Positions 7,806 to 17,864 of a stretch of DNA of 41,792 bases are shown piece after piece. The notes beneath the pieces were generated by a model, which saw nothing but the letters and a program-made list of their open reading frames with translations, was not told the origin of the DNA and ran no database searches. Source of the stretch: G020353235 sp964569555. Its GTDB lineage: Bacteria; Chloroflexota; Dehalococcoidia; Dehalococcoidales; JAUYDJ01. The position numbers and the translations under genes are program-made. Position 1 is the stretch's first letter. Each line of letters opens with the position of its first letter. The DNA is taken from NCBI GenBank assembly GCA_964569555.1, contig CAZMTT010000004.1, forward strand, positions 1-41,792. The letters are read 5' to 3'.

Positions 7806-9002
7806 TTATCTGGTGTGTTTGGTGACAAACCGCTTCATTCGGGTGAGGGCTTCTTTAATATCATTGGGTGAGGTGGCGTAGCAGCAGCGAATATAGCCCT
7901 CGCCGCACTGACCAAAGGCAGAGCCGGGGACGGCGGCTACCTTTTCCTCAAGCAGCAGCTTTTCGGCAAATTCCTCGGAAGATAAGCCGGTGCTTTTGAT
8001 AGAAGGGAAGGCATAGAAGGCTCCCTTGGGCTCAAAGCAGGGGAGCCCGATTTCATTCAAGCCCTTGACGATGAGCTTGCGCCGCTGGTCGTAATCGGCG
8101 ACCATTTCCAGGACGCTGGGCTCGCCCTCTTTCAGCGCCGCTATGGCCGCCACCTGAGACATGGTGGGGACGCACATCATGGTGTACTGGTGAATTTTGG
8201 TCATGGCGGCAATGAGCTCCCGGGATGATGCCGCATAGCCGATGCGCCACCCGGTCATGGCGTAAGCCTTGGAGAAGCCGCCGAGCAGGATGGTGCTCTC
8301 TTTCATTTCGGGCAGGCTGGCAAAGCAGGTGTGCTCAACGCCGTAGATTAGCCGGGCGTAAATCTCGTCGGAGATTACGATTAGCTGGTGGCGCCGGGCT
8401 ACCTCGGCGATTGACTTCAGCTTGTCCCGGGACATTACCGCCCCGGTGGGATTGGCCGGATAGCCGATGAGAATTGCCTTGGTTCTATCGGTTATGCGTG
8501 CCTCAATTTCAGCGGCACTTATCTCAAAGCCGTTTTGCTGGTAGGTGGGCACCTTAATCACGGTGCCGCCGGCGAGAAGGGCACAGGGTTCATAGGCAAC
8601 ATAGCACGGGTCGGGCATAATAACCTCATCCCCCGGGTTGAGGATAGCCCTCATCGACAGGTCCATTCCCTCGCTGACCCCGACCGTAAGCAGCAGCTCA
8701 CCTTCCGGGTCATAGCTCAGGTTATATTTATCCTTCAGGTAGCGGGCCAGCTCATGGCGTAGCTCGGGAATCCCCAGGTTTGAGGTGTACATGGTGTAGC
8801 CCTTCTCCAGCGACTGGACGGCCGGCTCACAGATGTGCCAGGGGGTGCTGTAGTCCGGTTCACCGACGCCAAGCGAGATAATCCCTTCCATCGACGCTAG
8901 CAGGTCAAAGAACTTGCGTATCCCGGAAGGGGATATCTGCTTCAGTCGCTCCGAAATAATTTCAGCCTGTTTTTTGTGTTTGACCCGAGTGTTTACTGCC
9001 AT
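7806..9002 (-). CDS. PLP-dependent class I/II aminotransferase (AspC-like)
   Basis: 398 residues of fold-type I aminotransferase. The PLP lysine is in GGFSKAYAMTGWRIGY (about 240-255), the aspartate contact region in YPANPTGAVMS and SDEIYARLIY, and the conserved C-terminal Arg in GYIRCCYATS. The N-terminus resembles aspartate/aromatic or alanine-type transaminases (family Iγ); the substrate is not fixed by sequence. It lies 50 bases downstream of an Lrp/AsnC-type regulator in the same direction, a common arrangement for amino-acid aminotransferases. A promoter overlaps the end of that gene (9026-9055), so it can be expressed separately. Confidence 0.9.
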   Translation of the reverse strand: MAVNTRVKHKKQAEIISERLKQISPSGIRKFFDLLASMEGIISLGVGEPDYSTPWHICEPAVQSLEKGYTMYTSNLGIPELRHELARYLKDKYNLSYDPEGELLLTVGVSEGMDLSMRAILNPGDEVIMPDPCYVAYEPCALLAGGTVIKVPTYQQNGFEISAAEIEARITDRTKAILIGYPANPTGAVMSRDKLKSIAEVARRHQLIVISDEIYARLIYGVEHTCFASLPEMKESTILLGGFSKAYAMTGWRIGYAASSRELIAAMTKIHQYTMMCVPTMSQVAAIAALKEGEPSVLEMVADYDQRRKLIVKGLNEIGLPCFEPKGAFYAFPSIKSTGLSSEEFAEKLLLEEKVAAVPGSAFGQCGEGYIRCCYATSPNDIKEALTRMKRFVTKHTR

Positions 9003-9025
9003 TGAAGTCTCCCGAGTGAATATAC

Positions 9026-9055
9026 ACTATAGCAAGAGCGCTAATTATTTGTCTA
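9026..9055 (-). promoter_or_regulatory. Promoter of the aminotransferase gene
   Basis: On the minus strand, -35 TAGACA (9050-9055) and -10 TATAGT (9026-9031) are separated by 18 bases, with an extended TGC just before the -10. It starts inside the last codons of the upstream Lrp-type gene, so that regulator could act here. Confidence 0.5.
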
Positions 9056-9538
9056 GAGTATTACCGGCTGTCGCTTGACCTCTTCCTCTCCCTCCAGAAT
9101 CTCGCCATCCTCTTTATACCGCTTGAGCATAAAGTGGGTAACCGTGCCCTGTACCCCATCAATGTGGGCCAGCTTCTGGGAGACGAATTCAGCAACCTCC
9201 TTCTCGGTCTTACCGACCACCAGCAGCATGAGGTCATAGTTTCCCGAAAGCAGATAGACGGTGCGAACCTGGGGGAAGTGGTAGATACGCTCGGCAACCG
9301 AATCAAAGCCCGCCTCCGGCTCCGGAGTAACCTTGACCTCGATTAAAGCCGATACCTGACGCTCCTCCTTCACCTTGTCCCAGTTGACTACCGTTTTGTA
9401 TTTCAGGATGACCCGGTTCTGCTCGGCCTGGCTGATGAGTTTGGTTACCTCGGCCTCAGAGAGCCCGGTCATGGTGGCGATTTGCCGGGTGGTGGTGCGG
9501 GAATCGTTTTCCAGTATTTTCAGAATTTCTTTTATCAT
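9053..9538 (-). CDS. Lrp/AsnC-family transcriptional regulator
   Basis: 161 residues: an N-terminal helix-turn-helix (about 1-50, SRTTTRQIATMTGLSEAEVTKLI) followed by a RAM effector-binding domain (about 65-145) with the typical SGNYDLMLLVVGKTEKEV segment. Such proteins sense amino acids and often control neighbouring amino-acid metabolism genes, which fits the aminotransferase directly downstream. Its ATG overlaps the stop codon of the upstream small gene (ATGA), showing translational coupling. The acidic C-terminal tail (LEGEEEVKR) is a minor extension. Confidence 0.92.
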   Translation of the reverse strand: MIKEILKILENDSRTTTRQIATMTGLSEAEVTKLISQAEQNRVILKYKTVVNWDKVKEERQVSALIEVKVTPEPEAGFDSVAERIYHFPQVRTVYLLSGNYDLMLLVVGKTEKEVAEFVSQKLAHIDGVQGTVTHFMLKRYKEDGEILEGEEEVKRQPVIL

Positions 9539-9765
9539 TGTTTAACCCCCGATAGCTCAACTAGCGACCATTTCTTCCCGGTCTCATTGTAGCAGAGCTT
9601 GAAGTGCTTATTATCTCCGGTCCGGACCAGGAAGCATCTTTCTCCTGGCTCCTGCCAGGCGCTTTCTATCTCCTCAATTTCATATTGCCGGTCTTCCCAG
9701 CGGAAAGACCGCGGGCTTTCGGCATAGGTATAGCCAGAATAGCAGTTAACGCTAAGATTATTCAA
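9535..9765 (-). CDS. Small conserved-looking protein of unknown function (76 aa)
   Basis: 76 residues with no membrane segment, rich in Trp, Tyr and Glu. The central part SFRWEDRQYEIEEIESAWQEPGERCFLVRTGDNKHFKLCYNE looks like a small all-beta domain. I do not recognise a named family with confidence. It overlaps the Lrp-type regulator by four bases and lies 31 bases downstream of a small membrane protein, so the four genes 10051 to 7806 may form one operon. Coding status is supported by the ATGA overlap and tight packing. Confidence 0.7.
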   Translation of the reverse strand: MNNLSVNCYSGYTYAESPRSFRWEDRQYEIEEIESAWQEPGERCFLVRTGDNKHFKLCYNETGKKWSLVELSGVKQ

Positions 9766-9796
9766 TCTACTTCCCCCGTTATATCGGGTAAACGGC

Positions 9797-10051
9797 TCAG
9801 ATTTCTATCTTGGTTCGGGCGTACCATAAAACGGCGGCGATGCCAGTTAAAACAAACACCCCGATGCCACCACTCAGGTAGATATCCTGGACCAGGACTT
9901 GCTGGATGTCGCGGGAAAAATAGCTGAATATGACCATGAATATGTCGTGCCAGATGAAAGCCAGCAGACCGATAAAGGCGAGTACGCTGAAGGCAGCCGC
10001 CAGCACCGCTACCAGAATTCGCCACGGGTTAACTTTTCTTCGCTTCGCCAA
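9797..10051 (-). CDS. Small two-helix membrane protein (84 aa)
   Basis: 84 residues, starting at TTG 10051 (MAKRRKVNPW) with purines (GAGGGGGAAG) upstream. A basic N-terminus is followed by two membrane helices (about 10-43 and 57-78). No family is recognised. It is the first gene of the probable operon leading to the Lrp-type regulator and aminotransferase. The TTG start is the only reasonable one in this frame. Confidence 0.6.
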   Translation of the reverse strand: MAKRRKVNPWRILVAVLAAAFSVLAFIGLLAFIWHDIFMVIFSYFSRDIQQVLVQDIYLSGGIGVFVLTGIAAVLWYARTKIEI

Positions 10052-10164
10052 AATTTCTTCCCCCTCGTATGGCGCAACCCCTGAATATAGCTAAGACCAG
10101 AATAGCAGTTATCTTAAAAAGATTTCAACTTTTTTGTTTTTATGGGGTAACCCTCCCCCTGTGT

Positions 10165-10190
10165 CCCCCTCCCTTTGATAAGGGAGGGGG
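10165..10190. repeat. Perfect 11-bp hairpin, C-rich arms
   Basis: CCCCCTCCCTT (10165-10175), four-base loop, AAGGGAGGGGG (10180-10190). This strong stem-loop lies between two minus-strand genes and is flanked by further C-tracts (10151-10159). It has the look of a dispersed intergenic repeat but only one copy is in the window. Confidence 0.7.
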
Positions 10191-10200
10191 AGGGATGGGA

Positions 10201-10219
10201 AGAGGGGCTTCGCCCCTCT
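10201..10219 (-). terminator. Probable terminator of the PD-(D/E)XK-like gene
   Basis: Directly after the minus-strand stop codon at 10220 is an 8-bp hairpin AGAGGGGC/GCCCCTCT with a three-base loop, followed on that strand by a short pyrimidine tract (TCTTCCC). The U-run is poor, so termination may be partial. Confidence 0.5.
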
Positions 10220-10888
10220 TTAACTCTTTCTTTCCCATTGCACCATTGTGGCTCGCGCTGGCGCTGGAGTTATAGCACTAAACTTGCGAAACCACAGACC
10301 AATCACTGCGTAAGAAGTTTGTTCATCCATGCTTTTAAGGTCAACACACTTTAGTCCGATTTCCTCATAATCAGGGTAGTCCGTAGTAATTCTTTGAGAT
10401 AATTTCTTAAAATCGTTCCAGAGACGGTGTGGTCGGTGAAGCTCAAAGTCACGTCTACTGAAACCAATGGCTATTAAGCCATTCCCTTGGTACTGCGGGT
10501 AAATTTTTTTATTATTGAGTTTCTTCATATCCTTAATTGCTTTCGCTTTCGCGAAACGATACCCTTTACTAGAATTACCCCGAGCGGTCTGCTTTAGTTC
10601 GAGGTATATGTATTTTTGGCTAGCAGGCAGCAAGATACTGAAGTCTGGGCGTCGCCTCGGGTCTCCATCCGCAATATACGCTTCAAGTTGAACAGTGAAC
10701 CCTAGTGAACGGAGGTGTAAGGCCAACAACGAAGCTATCCCTGCCTCTCGTTCATTTGTTATAGAGAAATCCCATCCAGTTGCTAGATGAGCTAGGCTGC
10801 GTTGTCGCACTTCTTGGCAAAGTCCATCGCATAGCGTATCAAACAAAATTAGTAACTCTCGCCTCATCTTTTCTTCAAGCGTGCTCAT
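10220..10888 (-). CDS. Predicted PD-(D/E)XK-type nuclease-like protein
   Basis: 222 residues. The segment RRPDFSILLPASQKYIYLELKQTA (about 88-111) has the Pro-Asp ... Glu-x-Lys pattern of the PD-(D/E)XK nuclease fold, with an upstream Glu (NEREAGIA, about 46-53) that could complete the metal site. Named families are not recognised; it could be a solitary restriction-type or repair nuclease. The DNA is visibly more A+T-rich than gatA and the genes to the left, and no methyltransferase lies beside it. It probably was acquired as a single gene. The function is an inference from one motif. Confidence 0.6.
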   Translation of the reverse strand: MSTLEEKMRRELLILFDTLCDGLCQEVRQRSLAHLATGWDFSITNEREAGIASLLALHLRSLGFTVQLEAYIADGDPRRRPDFSILLPASQKYIYLELKQTARGNSSKGYRFAKAKAIKDMKKLNNKKIYPQYQGNGLIAIGFSRRDFELHRPHRLWNDFKKLSQRITTDYPDYEEIGLKCVDLKSMDEQTSYAVIGLWFRKFSAITPAPARATMVQWERKS

Positions 10889-10906
10889 CGTTGCACCCTA
10901 GAGCTT

Positions 10907-12355
10907 CTATAAAATAGGCTTGCGTTTGTGCCAGTCGGTGGCCTGTTCGTAGGCGTAGGCGATTTTCAGGATGGTCTCTTCGCTGAAGGGCTTGCCGATA
11001 ATCTGCATGCCGATGGGCAGCCCATCGGCGAAGCCGGCGGGGATGGATATTGCCGGCAGACCGGCGATATTTACCGGTATGGTGCAGACATCAGATAGAT
11101 ACATCTGGAGCGGGTCATCCGTCTTTTCCCCTATTTTAAAGGGGACGGTGGGGGAGGTGGGGGTAACCAGGGCGTCGAACTTTTCAAATAGCTGGTCAAA
11201 TTCCCGCCTGATCAGGGTGCGTACCTTCTGTGCCTTGAGGTACCAAGCATCATAGTAGCCGGCGGAGAGGGCATAGGTGCCGAGCATGATACGCCGCTTT
11301 ACCTCGGCGCCAAAGCCATGCTGTCGGGTCTTCTCCATTGCCGTCCACATATTATCCGTCTCTTTATAGGAGAAGCCGTACTTCACCCCGTCGTAGCGGG
11401 CCAGGTTGGCCGAAGCTTCAGAAGGGGCAATAATGTAGTACACCGCCAGGGCGTAGGGGGTGTGGGGGAGGGAAACATCCCCGTCTATTCTTGCCCCCAG
11501 CCCGGCCAGCTTATCTATGGCCGCCCTTATGGCGGCTTCTACCTCGGCCTGTATCCCGGCCATGAAATACTCCCTGGGGATGCCGATTTTCAGCCCCTTC
11601 AGCTCCGTACTCAGGCATTGAGTATAATCAGGGGTGGGGTGGGGGACTGAGGTGGAGTCCCGGTGGTCATAGCCGGCAATGGCATTGAGCACCAGGGCAC
11701 AATCGGTAACGTCCTGAGTCAGCGGCCCAATCTGGTCCAGCGAGCTGGCAAAGGCAACCAGCCCGTATCGACTTACCCGGCCATAGGTCGGTTTTAGCCC
11801 GACCACGTTGCAGAAACCGGCCGGCAGGCGGATACTTCCCCCGGTATCTGAGCCCAGGGCGTAGATTGCCTCACCGGCGGCAACCGCCGCCGCCGAGCCA
11901 CCACTGCTCCCGCCGGGGACACGGCTCAAGTCCCAGGGATTGCCGGTGGTAAATAAGGCCGAGTTCTCGGTGGATGAACCCATGGCGAATTCATCCATGT
12001 TGGCTTTTCCCAGGATCACCGCCCCCGAATTATTTAATTTTTCGACCACGGTGGCATCATAGGGGGGCACGAAATTCTCCAGTATCTTTGACGAGCAGGT
12101 GGTGCGCACCCCCCGGGTGCACATGTTGTCCTTAACCAGCATCGGGATACCGGTGAGGGGATTATTATTATCTTTTTGGGCTAAAATCTTGTCCGCCGCC
12201 TCGGCTTGCTTCAGCGCCGGCTGGTCGGTAACGGTAACCAGGGCGTGGACTTTCGGTTCGGCTTCTTTGATGCGCTCCAGGCAGGCTCTGGTCAGCTCAA
12301 CCGAAGAGAGCTTTCGGCTCTTGAGGAGTTGGTTTGCTTCATGGATAGTGGGCAT
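10907..12355 (-). CDS. gatA: Glutamyl-tRNA(Gln) amidotransferase subunit A
   Basis: 482-residue amidase-signature enzyme. In GatCAB it releases ammonia from glutamine, which GatB uses to convert Glu-tRNA-Gln (and often Asp-tRNA-Asn) to the amidated form. The Ser-cisSer-Lys triad is visible: Lys75 (MLVKDNM), Ser150 (GGSSGGSAAAVAAGE) and Ser174 (DTGGSIRLPA). It follows gatC by three bases; gatB is not in the window and must be elsewhere. Length is normal. Confidence 0.97.
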   Translation of the reverse strand: MPTIHEANQLLKSRKLSSVELTRACLERIKEAEPKVHALVTVTDQPALKQAEAADKILAQKDNNNPLTGIPMLVKDNMCTRGVRTTCSSKILENFVPPYDATVVEKLNNSGAVILGKANMDEFAMGSSTENSALFTTGNPWDLSRVPGGSSGGSAAAVAAGEAIYALGSDTGGSIRLPAGFCNVVGLKPTYGRVSRYGLVAFASSLDQIGPLTQDVTDCALVLNAIAGYDHRDSTSVPHPTPDYTQCLSTELKGLKIGIPREYFMAGIQAEVEAAIRAAIDKLAGLGARIDGDVSLPHTPYALAVYYIIAPSEASANLARYDGVKYGFSYKETDNMWTAMEKTRQHGFGAEVKRRIMLGTYALSAGYYDAWYLKAQKVRTLIRREFDQLFEKFDALVTPTSPTVPFKIGEKTDDPLQMYLSDVCTIPVNIAGLPAISIPAGFADGLPIGMQIIGKPFSEETILKIAYAYEQATDWHKRKPIL

Positions 12356-12358
12356 AAC

Positions 12359-12646
12359 TTACTCCAGCACGTGCCGCACCTTAAAGAAATTCCCCTCTTT
12401 CTGAGGGGCATTAGCCAGAACTTCACTCTGGGGCAGGGAGGGGGTAACCTTATCGTCACTGAGTACATTCTGAAGGTCAATTGACTGGGCGGTGGGGGGA
12501 ACGCCGGTGGTATCCACCTTCTGCAGTATTTCAAAGTTCTCCAGAATGTTGGACAGTTCTTCGCTGAGGCGGTCTACCTCGGCCTCAGTCAAGCCCACCC
12601 GGGCCAGCAGGGCAATATGTAATACTTCTTCACGGCTTAGCTTCAA
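12359..12646 (-). CDS. gatC: Glutamyl-tRNA(Gln) amidotransferase subunit C
   Basis: 95-residue GatC, the small subunit that wraps GatA and GatB together. Typical features: N-terminal KLSREEVLHIALLARVGL, SEELSNILENFEILQKVDT and a C-terminal FFKVRHVLE. TTG 12646 is the start, with GCGGAGG about seven bases upstream. First gene of a gatCA operon. Confidence 0.95.
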   Translation of the reverse strand: MKLSREEVLHIALLARVGLTEAEVDRLSEELSNILENFEILQKVDTTGVPPTAQSIDLQNVLSDDKVTPSLPQSEVLANAPQKEGNFFKVRHVLE

Positions 12647-12682
12647 TTGTTTGCCTCCGCTTTGTTAAAAACCGAATATAAA

Positions 12683-12712
12683 ATTATAGCACTCATCTTT
12701 GAGTATCGGCAA
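12683..12712 (-). promoter_or_regulatory. gatCA promoter
   Basis: On the minus strand an extended -10 TGC-TATAAT (hexamer 12683-12688) is preceded by TTGCCG (12707-12712) at 18 bases. It lies about 37 bases upstream of gatC, back to back with the plus-strand promoter at 12724. Confidence 0.5.
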
Positions 12713-12723
12713 CCGAGTGTCCC

Positions 12724-12732
12724 TGATATAAT
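12724..12732 (+). promoter_or_regulatory. Extended -10 promoter of the NfeD-like gene
   Basis: TGATATAAT is a perfect extended -10 (hexamer 12727-12732). The start codon at 12750 would follow a leader of only about a dozen bases containing AGGAG. Confidence 0.5.
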
Positions 12733-12749
12733 GAGAAAGCAGGAGTAAG

Positions 12750-13145
12750 ATGACTGCCAGACTTATCTTAGCCATTGTCAGCCTCGTTCTGGAGGAGGCC
12801 GCCATCGCTGTAATCGTGCTCATGGGGTTGCCCCGCCTGGGGATTAACCTGCCCCTGCCCGGCCTGATTGCGGTGATGGTGCTGTGGCTGGTCTATGGGG
12901 TGGTTATCTACCGCATCGGCAGCCGCGCCCTGCGCCGGGAGCCCCTGGTCAGCCTGCCCGATATGCTCGGTGGTCGGGGGAAGGTGGTGAGCCAGTTAGC
13001 CCCCGAGGGCCTGGTCCGCATTAAGGGTGAGCTCTGGGTGGCCAGGTCAGCCGGTAAGAAAATAGACGTTGGCCAGGAAGTTATCGTGGTGGAGCAGGAC
13101 GGGCTCAAGCTGGTGGTGTGGGAGAATCACCCTTCAGGGGGGTAG
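12750..13145 (+). CDS. NfeD-like membrane protein with OB-fold domain
   Basis: 131 residues: two membrane helices (about 3-28 and 36-58) followed by an NfeD-type C-terminal domain (LGGRGKVVSQLAPEGLVRIKGELWVARS ... VGQEVIVVEQDGLKLVV). It is the third NfeD-type domain in the window, after the long and short forms at 4394-6019, but its two-helix layout differs and it is not next to a slipin. The role is unknown; such short forms are thought to help SPFH-protein assemblies. Its 3' end overlaps the convergent gene at 13127 by 19 bases. Confidence 0.8.
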   Translation: MTARLILAIVSLVLEEAAIAVIVLMGLPRLGINLPLPGLIAVMVLWLVYGVVIYRIGSRALRREPLVSLPDMLGGRGKVVSQLAPEGLVRIKGELWVARSAGKKIDVGQEVIVVEQDGLKLVVWENHPSGG

Positions 13146-14377
13146 CTATCCTCCGGCTCCGGTTCTGGTTCAGGTTCAGGAGCAATTTCAGGGGTAATTT
13201 CCGGTGATGGTTGGCCGGGGCGGAAACGTGGGTAAACAAAAGAGACAATAATCAGCACCGCCCCGCTGATGAGACAGACCAGGCTGAACACCTCCAGCGG
13301 CGCCATCAGGTCGTTTACAAACTCGGCCAGCCATGCCTGAAGCGAGGCCGGGATAGGCAGGCCGCTTAGTTGGCCCACACCAAAGTACTTGGCGACGAGG
13401 ATGCTGATGTATTCAATGGCGCCGAAGGTGGCCAGGGTGGTGCCTATCTGGCGGCTGGCGCCTTTCACCTCACGGTGGAGGAGGACGATGCCCAGAATCA
13501 GGAGCAGGATAAAGCCAATCAGAATATTGTAGCCCTGCTGAAAGTAGCTGACATACTGCCTGCCATCGGCCAGCATTACCTCTGTGTCGGTTAGCATCTG
13601 AGTAATCTGCGCCGGCATCTCAGCCCCGAACAGGCTCTGGTCAATTGCCACGGTGGCTGGTATGTCCTGGGTAAATTGCTGATAGAACTGGTCAAAGTAT
13701 TGGTCGAACATAGCCGGTGGTATGACGGCAAACTCCGGGGGCATTTTTTCGTGGAAGGCTTCACGCAGATTGTCTTTCAGGCTTGCCAGCACCGGTTCCG
13801 TGGAGATTTCGACGCTGAAACCCGGGCTCATGCCCAGGAGGTAGTCCAGCATCGGGTCAGCGGCAACCCCTATCTGCTCTTTCATCCAGGGTTCAAGTTC
13901 TTTCAGGGTATCGTCTAGGGGCTCTTCGAGGTAGCCCATCATCTCCGGGGGAATTTCCTGGGCAAACTGCTCCTTAAGGTTTTCCCCGACCAAAGTGGCT
14001 AGGTCGAGCTTATCCATTACGGAGACAGCGAAATCGGTGCTTAAGACGCTGTTTCTCAGGGTAAGGGCCAGGTCCAGACTCTGGCTCTTACCCAGTAGGT
14101 AGTCGTAAATATCATTGATGGCCACACCAAGTTGCTCTTTTATGGTCGGTTCCAGCTCGGTAATGGCGTTAACCAGGGCCTCGCTCGTCTCATCCGCCGG
14201 CTGCTGGGCCAGCAATTCTTCCGTCAGTGAGGACATATCGAGCCGGTTTAGCTGGGTGATAGCGAAGTCGGGACTCAACAGGGTATTATTGAGCAGATAG
14301 GCAAAGCTGAAAGTAGATATGGAGAGGAAGAGAAGAAAACCTAGCAGGCTGAGGGCTAAGCCCTTGAGAAACTTCAT
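13127..14377 (-). CDS. Large membrane protein with extracytoplasmic helical domain, unknown function
   Basis: 416 residues: an N-terminal signal/anchor helix (about 7-30), a long soluble Leu/Glu-rich region (about 35-270), then three to four membrane helices (about 280-380) and a C-terminal tail of Pro-Glu repeats. The soluble part contains two related blocks: a FAxxxLxxLDxxxLxxE segment followed by LEPxxKEQxGVAxxxxxDYLLGxSxxxxxxL occurs at about residues 38-110 and again at 115-190, so it is an internal duplication. No family is recognised. It faces the NfeD-like gene and shares its last 19 bases with it. Confidence 0.7.
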   Translation of the reverse strand: MKFLKGLALSLLGFLLFLSISTFSFAYLLNNTLLSPDFAITQLNRLDMSSLTEELLAQQPADETSEALVNAITELEPTIKEQLGVAINDIYDYLLGKSQSLDLALTLRNSVLSTDFAVSVMDKLDLATLVGENLKEQFAQEIPPEMMGYLEEPLDDTLKELEPWMKEQIGVAADPMLDYLLGMSPGFSVEISTEPVLASLKDNLREAFHEKMPPEFAVIPPAMFDQYFDQFYQQFTQDIPATVAIDQSLFGAEMPAQITQMLTDTEVMLADGRQYVSYFQQGYNILIGFILLLILGIVLLHREVKGASRQIGTTLATFGAIEYISILVAKYFGVGQLSGLPIPASLQAWLAEFVNDLMAPLEVFSLVCLISGAVLIIVSFVYPRFRPGQPSPEITPEIAPEPEPEPEPEDSYPPEG

Positions 14378-14435
14378 TAATGTATCCTGTTATATGCTGC
14401 CCGAATACTACTACCAGGGATAATAAATGTCAATA

Positions 14436-14465
14436 TTGTCCTTGGTTATCCTATGGTGGTAAAAT
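14436..14465 (+). promoter_or_regulatory. Promoter of the metallo-hydrolase gene
   Basis: TTGTCC (14436-14441) and TAAAAT (14460-14465) are 18 bases apart, with TGG just before the -10. It lies 35 bases before the start codon at 14500. Confidence 0.45.
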
Positions 14466-14499
14466 CTACTGTCATCTGGAGGAGAAGGCAGGGGAATAA

Positions 14500-15112
14500 A
14501 TGATTCTGAAGACACTGGTCGTCGGGCCACTGGCCACCAACTGCTATATCGTCGGCTCGGAGAAAACCAAAGCCGGGATGCTCATTGACCCCGGCGACGA
14601 TGCCGAAGCAATCCTGAAGGCGATCACTGATTCAGGACTTGACATAAAACTTATCGCCATCACCCACGGGCACCTTGACCATACCGGCGCCCTCAAGGAA
14701 ATCTATGAGAATATCTGGGCGGAGATTGCCATGCATGGCGATGAAGCCGAGCCTCTGCAGGGTGAGTACCAGTCCCTGGGGTTGACCTTCGGTCTGGCCT
14801 ACCCCACCCCGCCTTCCCCGGACCGGTTCCTTGAGGAGGGGGATATCATTGAGGTTGGCGACCTGAAATTTTCGGTGCTGCACACCCCGGGGCATACCCG
14901 TGGCGGTATCTGCTTCTATGGGGAGGGGGTGGTGTTCACCGGGGATACCCTGTTTAACTACGGCATCGGCCGGTATGACCTGCCCGGCAGCAGCTATGAC
15001 CATCTGATGGAAAGCCTGGGCAAACTGATGAAGCTGCCCGATAAGACTATTGTTTATCCCGGTCACGGTCCGCAGACGACCATCGGCACCGAGCGGCGGA
15101 CCAATCCCCTGC

Positions 15113-15120
<8 letters not shown>
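14500..15120 (+). CDS. MBL-fold metallo-hydrolase (glyoxalase II-like)
   Basis: 206 residues of the metallo-beta-lactamase fold. The metal ligands are all visible: THGHLDHTG (HxHxDH, about 55-63), TPGHTRGG (His about 131), FTGDTLF (Asp about 151) and YPGHGPQT (His about 188). The length and the N-terminal LVVGPLATNCYIVG match the small glyoxalase II-like hydrolase group, but thioester hydrolysis is not proven. GGAGGAG precedes the ATG. Its last eight bases overlap the convergent hppA gene. Confidence 0.92.
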
Positions 15121-17155
<2,035 letters not shown>

Positions 17156-17231
17156 TTACTTAGCGTCCTTTCTATCCGAACCGGATTAGCCGCTATCAGG
17201 CTACTCAAAGTGCCGGGCTAGCTTGGCCCAT

Positions 17232-17864
17232 TTATTTTGTTTTTGGCGGCTGCGACTTCAGTTTCTTTTCCAGCTCTTTCTGGCTTATGGCCAGGGTCAG
17301 GTCGCTGCGCGTCCTCTCCAGAAGGCCGCGGATGGCATCGGTAGTGTGGCGTAGCCCGCCGGTTATGGCATCGGGGAAGTCCATGGCAAACAGGGTATTG
17401 TAGATGTCATCCATCATGGTGAGCAGCTCTTCACCCCGGGACAGGTCTCCCCGCCGCATGCTATCCAGAAGGTAGCGCCTCAGCTCGCCGACGGCTTCCC
17501 CCAGTCCGTTCAGGTAGGCAGCCTGGTCAACGCGCAGCTCATCGGGGGTGGGCAGTGGTTGCCGGATAATCATGGCCAGCGTGGTACTGCCTTCGGCAAA
17601 TTCCTTCTGGGCGTCTCTGACCAGCCCGGAGGAGCTAAGATCCGGGTATTCCGTGGTAGCCTGCTCAACTTTGTCGAGCAGGTGGCGGGCTGACATCAGC
17701 AGTTCACTGGCCTGGTCAAACTGCTGGCGGTGCACCGCCCGGATGGCGTTGCCACAGTGACGAATGGATTCGCGGCACAGGGGCAAAACCTTTTCCCGGG
17801 CCGCATCTTTGGCGATGAAGCTCTGTCTTATCTCGTTGGCGATTGAATCCAGGTTATCGGTCAA
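17232..17864 (-). CDS. Translin-family protein
   Basis: 210 all-helical residues. The C-terminal block MDFPDAITGGLRHTTDAIRGLLERTRSDLT (about 160-190) is the hallmark of the translin family, nucleic-acid-binding proteins that assemble into rings and, in the TRAX branch, carry ribonuclease activity. Bacterial and archaeal members are little studied. The start overlaps the thiE stop by four bases, so the two are translationally coupled, but no functional link with thiamine is known. The Lys-rich C-terminus could help RNA binding. Confidence 0.85.
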   Translation of the reverse strand: MTDNLDSIANEIRQSFIAKDAAREKVLPLCRESIRHCGNAIRAVHRQQFDQASELLMSARHLLDKVEQATTEYPDLSSSGLVRDAQKEFAEGSTTLAMIIRQPLPTPDELRVDQAAYLNGLGEAVGELRRYLLDSMRRGDLSRGEELLTMMDDIYNTLFAMDFPDAITGGLRHTTDAIRGLLERTRSDLTLAISQKELEKKLKSQPPKTK

